A stretch of 64,000 nucleotides of DNA from Nitrobacter hamburgensis X14 (lineage in GTDB: Bacteria; Pseudomonadota; Alphaproteobacteria; Rhizobiales; Xanthobacteraceae), in NCBI RefSeq assembly GCF_000013885.1, contig NC_007964.1, positions 1,226,001 to 1,290,000 of the forward strand, given 5' to 3'. This document shows, in pieces, positions 54,881-64,000 of this stretch; the stretch's first letter is position 1, and every line of letters starts with the position of its first letter. Under the pieces are notes generated by a model, which did no database searches, was not told the origin of the DNA, and worked only from the letters and a program-made list of their open reading frames with translations. Position numbers and translations under genes: made by a program.

Positions 54881-55249
54881 TTACTCCCCGAGCTGCGCCC
54901 TGTAGTCGTCGAGCACGCCCTGCACGCGGTAGCAGCTCGTGGCATCGGCCGTGAAGCTCACCCACTTTTTCTCGGCCGCGACGAACACCTGCAAGTCCTT
55001 CGCGCCGCGCGCATGGCCGGCCGCCATGTTGGCCTTGTCGGATTTCGAAAGATAGGGGTCCAGCGCCCTCAGGAGGTCTTCGACCTGACCGGACGTGATC
55101 AGGTGTTGCTCCTCGCAGCGCACGGCGGCGGCGAAGAAGGAACCGGCGCTGATGGCGACGTGACGCGACATTGCCTGCGCCGGGAGCGTCGTGATGACGG
55201 CGATCAAGAAGACTATCCAACGCGATGCCGTCACTTCCCCGCCCCCCAC
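54881..55249 (-). CDS. Small exported conserved hypothetical protein
   Basis: A ~117-122-residue protein with an N-terminal signal (RWIVFLIAVITTLPAQA) and a mature part with two cysteines (AAVRCEEQHLIT and ATSCYRVQGVLDDY) likely disulfide-bonded. Starts are GTG 55249 or GTG 55234; neither has a clearly better ribosome-binding site. It is convergent with the DUF459 gene. No known family recognised. Confidence 0.65.
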   Translation of the reverse strand: MGGGEVTASRWIVFLIAVITTLPAQAMSRHVAISAGSFFAAAVRCEEQHLITSGQVEDLLRALDPYLSKSDKANMAAGHARGAKDLQVFVAAEKKWVSFTADATSCYRVQGVLDDYRAQLGE

Positions 55250-55424
55250 TTTGTCGCGAGAGTAACGTGAGGAGGACGACGATCAATTCACAGATTGTCT
55301 CTGTGCACGGTTACGTTTGGGCGTGTGGATGACTGCCGGTGTGACCGGAAAAATTCCTCAATTCCCGCACCAGATCGCTTGTCGGAATGGGTCTCGATGA
55401 CCGATCCGAGTCGGCGTCTTGCGC

Positions 55425-55527
55425 TATAGCGTTTTCGAGCGAAGTAGGTGCCGTTTGCATGAAGAACACGCATCAAAACAAAAGGTGGAGCCCGCTTCTG
55501 ATTCCATCAGAAGCGGAAAGGCTCTAG
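55425..55527 (-). repeat. Dispersed palindromic repeat, copy 4
   Basis: On the minus strand it reads TAGAGCCTTTCCGCTTCTG, the GATGGAATC centre, then TACTTCGCTCGAAAACGCTA. Same family as 10911, 32262 and 35678. Its end coincides with the CTAG target duplication at the left end of the IS at 55528. The 55250-55424 stretch before it shows no gene. Confidence 0.85.
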
Positions 55528-56829
55528 CAGGCTGTTGAAGAAGTTTCCCACGGAGACGGATATGGAATGGAGTCAGCGTGATCTGCGGGCGGCGCCACCA
55601 TCAGGGTCCTGATCGAGCATCTTGACGGTGCACGACTTGTGTTTCACGCGGCGGCTGCCAGGAGTTTGGGCAAGCGGATCAGGTTGTAGGCCGCCAGCGC
55701 CAGGGTGAAGGTGGCGTTGACGCGGTCGCGGCCTCGCAGCTTGATCTTGGCAAGTCCGGCGGAGGCCTTGATCCAGCCGAACACCTCCTCGATGCGCTTG
55801 CGACAGCGTTGGCTGACGGCATATCCGGCATGACGGAGAGTCCTCTGGTCGATCGCGGTCTTGCGCGGCTTTCCGGTCTTGCTCAAATGCCCGTCGATGG
55901 CGATGTGCGGCGTGACCGAACGCCGTCTTAAGTCCTCGACGAATGCGGTGACGTCATAGGCCTTGTCGGCGCCCAGCGTGATCCGCCGCTCGCTTTGGCC
56001 GCGGTGGCAGTCGATCAGCGCCAACGCCTGATCCCGCTCCGCCGTTCCGGTCGCCCGGCTCACGCCACCCAGCACCGCCAGTCCGTTGCGGTTCTCCATC
56101 AGGGCATGGCCGATGTAGCAAAGCTTCGCCGGCTGGCCGCCGCCCTTCTTATAGAGCCGTGCCTCGGGATCGGTCGTGCTCTGATGCGTCTCGTTGCAGC
56201 GCTTCTCGTTGTGGAAACTGCGCTCGGCGTTGCGTCCCGGTCCATCACTGTCCTGGTCACCGCCGTCCTTGCGCCGGAAGCTCTTGATCGATGCCCACGC
56301 CTCGATCAGCGTGCCGTCGACCGAAAAATGCTCGCTTGATAACAGCCGCTTGACCTGGTGCTGCCCCATCAGCGCGTTCAAGAACTTCGCGGCGATCTCA
56401 CCTTCAAGCAATCGGTCGCGGTTCTTCGAGAAGGTCGAGTGGTCCCACACCGGGTCGTCCACGCCCAAGCCCACGAACCAGCGCAACAGCAGGTCGAACT
56501 CCAGCCGCTCCATCAACTGCCGTTCCGAGCGGATCCCGTAGAATGCCTGCAGCAGCATTGCCCGAAGCAGCTTCTCCGGTGCGATCGAGGGACGGCCGAA
56601 CGCCGTGTAGAGCTTGTCAAAGTCCCTCGACAGATCATTCAACGCCGCGTTCGCGATCTGTCGGATCGTTCGCAGCGGATGGTCGGAGCGAATCCGAGCC
56701 TCCAAGTCCACATAGCTGAACAGCGAGCCTGACCGTTCGTCGCTTCCCCGCATCGCTCCCCCCTCGACGCATCCGCATCAAGAGAATCATGCCCAGAACC
56801 GCTGCGCCAGAGACTTCTTCAACAGCCTG
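55528..56829 (-). mobile_element. Insertion sequence, 1302 bp, IS5-type (copy 2)
   Basis: Same length and the same 17-bp terminal inverted repeats as the element at 11031-12332, in opposite orientation. CTAG flanks both sides (55524-55527 and 56830-56833). Rejoining the flanks gives the palindrome AGGCTCTAGAGCCT, so it inserted into the centre of a palindrome at the junction of a dispersed repeat and an IS630 remnant. Confidence 0.93.
55644..56753 (-). CDS. IS5-type DDE transposase (copy 2)
   Basis: A 369-residue transposase identical in sequence to the product of 11107-12216, with intact DDE residues (VDGTLIEAW, GADKAYDV, RIEEVFGWIK). Both copies are therefore potentially active. No internal frameshift is present. 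Confidence 0.93.
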   Translation of the reverse strand: MRGSDERSGSLFSYVDLEARIRSDHPLRTIRQIANAALNDLSRDFDKLYTAFGRPSIAPEKLLRAMLLQAFYGIRSERQLMERLEFDLLLRWFVGLGVDDPVWDHSTFSKNRDRLLEGEIAAKFLNALMGQHQVKRLLSSEHFSVDGTLIEAWASIKSFRRKDGGDQDSDGPGRNAERSFHNEKRCNETHQSTTDPEARLYKKGGGQPAKLCYIGHALMENRNGLAVLGGVSRATGTAERDQALALIDCHRGQSERRITLGADKAYDVTAFVEDLRRRSVTPHIAIDGHLSKTGKPRKTAIDQRTLRHAGYAVSQRCRKRIEEVFGWIKASAGLAKIKLRGRDRVNATFTLALAAYNLIRLPKLLAAAA

Positions 56830-56832
56830 CTA

Positions 56833-57432
56833 GAGCCTCGGGTAGTCAATTGAATCCGTATCCTGCGGCTTTGAAGTAGTTTGAGCACTCTTGCGGAGAG
56901 AAGAGCGCGCAGATGTTGCCGATGGCTTTCCAGAGAGCGTCGATGGTTCTGGCTGCGGCGGCTCGCAGATGAGCTTTCAGTTTTGCGAAGGCCATTTCGA
57001 TGGGATTGAGATCCGGGCTGTAGGGCGGCAGGAACAGGAGCCACGCGCCCCGTGCGCGGATGGCTTTTTCCCTTGGCCTTGGCGAGTTTTTCCGCCAGTT
57101 CAGGCATGGTGATGTCGCTCTCGGCCGCGACTGTCGCAAGAATGAAGTCGCGGTGCTGACCGAGTTTGCCATGCCGGAACCCGCCACGCGGACGCGGATC
57201 GACCCGACCCGTCTCCCGCCAGCGCCGCATCAGCTTCACCGCAAAAGATACCGAAGTCCCAAAACGGGCAGCAGCCCCATGGCACGAGTTCCCCGCCTCG
57301 ACATAGGCAACAACACGCTCACGCAGATCGTTCGACAAAGGATGCGGCATGGCAAATCACCCCCGCAGACTTTGAATCACCTTGAGCCTCGTTTGTGAAT
57401 CCGCCGCGATTCCAAATGATCGCCCGACGCTC
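56833..57432 (-). mobile_element. Internally deleted IS630-type element (600 bp)
   Basis: Terminal inverted repeats GAGCCTCGGGTAGTCAATTG and GAGCGTCGGGCGATCATTTG (right end read inward) are flanked by TA (56831-56832 and 57433-57434), the TA target of IS630/mariner elements. A full-length member would be about 1.1 kb; roughly half is missing. The left boundary now abuts the CTAG duplication of the second IS5-type copy, so IS insertion came after this element. Confidence 0.82.
56846..57350 (-). pseudogene. IS630 transposase remnant, internal deletion with frame change
   Basis: The N-terminal part (MPHPLSNDLRERVVAYVEAG, RWRETGRVDPRPRGGFRHGK, ITMPELAEKLAKAKGK) runs to about 57080. A different frame then gives the C-terminal end GAWLLFLPPYSPDLNPIEMA...YFKAAGYGFN with the final catalytic Glu in NPIE. 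The middle, including both catalytic Asp residues, is missing. It cannot produce a working transposase. Confidence 0.88.
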
Positions 57433-57548
57433 TAGCAGTTCGAAGAAGGCGCTGTTTCTGCTCTGCCTATGACGCGTATTTTTCTTTCGGAGATGATGGA
57501 TCGCCGGGCGAGCCAGACGACGGCGGCGGAGCAACAGCGCCGCGCGGC

Positions 57549-59003
<1,455 letters not shown>

Positions 59004-59034
59004 CGAACCTGATGCCTCTGCAAACTCTCTGTCA

Positions 59035-59071
59035 TCATTCCGGGATGCGCGCTGCGCTCACTCCAGAATGA
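59035..59071. repeat. Short dispersed palindrome between gltB and gltD
   Basis: TCATTCCGGGATGCGC and a degenerate right arm ending GAATGA form a hairpin with a 6-bp outer stem, the common Bradyrhizobiaceae 'CATTCCGGG...GAATGAC' repeat. It fills half of the 80-bp gltB-gltD gap and could stabilise or process the transcript. Confidence 0.6.
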
Positions 59072-59083
59072 CGCCGGTGAATG

Positions 59084-63847
<4,764 letters not shown>

Positions 63848-64000
63848 CTTGGTCCAGTACCCTTTCCCGGCCGGGATCTGGCGTCCCGAAACGTAATCCG
63901 CATCTTTGGCACCTCGGACGTTCGCAGCGCCCCTATGCAACCCTGGAGCCACCACTCGTACGTCGCGAGCCGAAGTTTTGAGGATTCAAACCAGGCGCCC

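Noticed and set aside
57433..57460. Sequence ctagcagTTCGAAGAAG resembling the IS5-type terminus to the right of the IS630 element
   Set aside because: It matches CTAGCAGGCTGTTGAAGAAG only after a gap and stops resembling it at once, so it may be chance or a very old scar; I do not claim a third IS end.

Overview
The window is high-GC, densely packed alphaproteobacterial chromosome. The gene content points to Bradyrhizobiaceae (Nitrobacter, Bradyrhizobium or Rhodopseudomonas): tandem DUF992 proteins, Omp25/31-type beta-barrels ending their signal peptides in AADMP, an ScfR-type regulator divergent from isocitrate lyase, feoAB behind an Irr-box-like site, a candidate serC leader before serC-serA, and several dispersed palindromic repeats typical of these genomes. 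The genus cannot be fixed from the sequence alone. I saw no rRNA, tRNA, CRISPR array, prophage or conjugative module.

Layout. 1-4.0 kb: a fatty-acid beta-oxidation operon (end of an upstream gene, thiolase, FadB-type bifunctional enzyme, hotdog thioesterase). 4.2-8.4 kb: a small conserved gene, glpD, DUF1993 with the tail of a lost old-yellow-enzyme gene, and an MltB-type lytic transglycosylase. 8.5-12.3 kb: an accessory patch with an orphan soxC-soxD sulfite dehydrogenase pair, a dispersed repeat and a 1302-bp insertion sequence. 12.4-15.6 kb: ScfR/RamB-like regulator divergent from aceA and a DUF4170 gene, closed by a strong terminator. 15.7-25.3 kb: membrane protein, PQQ-type sugar dehydrogenase, GST, a doubly frameshifted GT87 membrane gene, aspartate aminotransferase, two DUF992 secreted proteins and an EF-G-like GTPase. 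25.3-32.6 kb: HTH regulator with a perfect palindromic operator, SulP transporter, shikimate dehydrogenase, feoAB, lldD. 32.9-38.4 kb: glmM, Fsr-like MFS exporter, two outer-membrane beta-barrels. 38.4-41.9 kb: serC-serA and a YbaK deacylase. 42-55 kb: S10 peptidase, purA, several conserved unknowns, msrA-msrB, galU, a second MltB and a DUF459 SGNH-fold protein. 55.4-57.4 kb: nested mobile DNA (a second identical IS copy at the edge of a deleted IS630 element). 57.5-63.8 kb: gltD and gltB.

Functionally most of the window is core metabolism: beta-oxidation plus isocitrate lyase (growth on acetyl-CoA-yielding substrates), serine, purine, shikimate and glutamate biosynthesis, cell-wall precursor supply and turnover (glmM, galU, two MltBs), ferrous iron uptake, and repair of oxidised methionine. 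The accessory signal is concentrated at about 8.4-12.3 kb and 55.4-57.4 kb, where the two identical IS copies lie in opposite orientation, each beside a member of the same dispersed palindromic repeat family. I did not find a convincing previously undescribed multi-gene system. The most useful observations are regulatory (a palindromic operator overlapping a promoter, an Irr-like box, the serC leader), gene decay (GT87, old yellow enzyme, peptidoglycan-binding fragment, IS630), and proteins lacking expected catalytic residues (DUF459 protein, EF-G-like GTPase).
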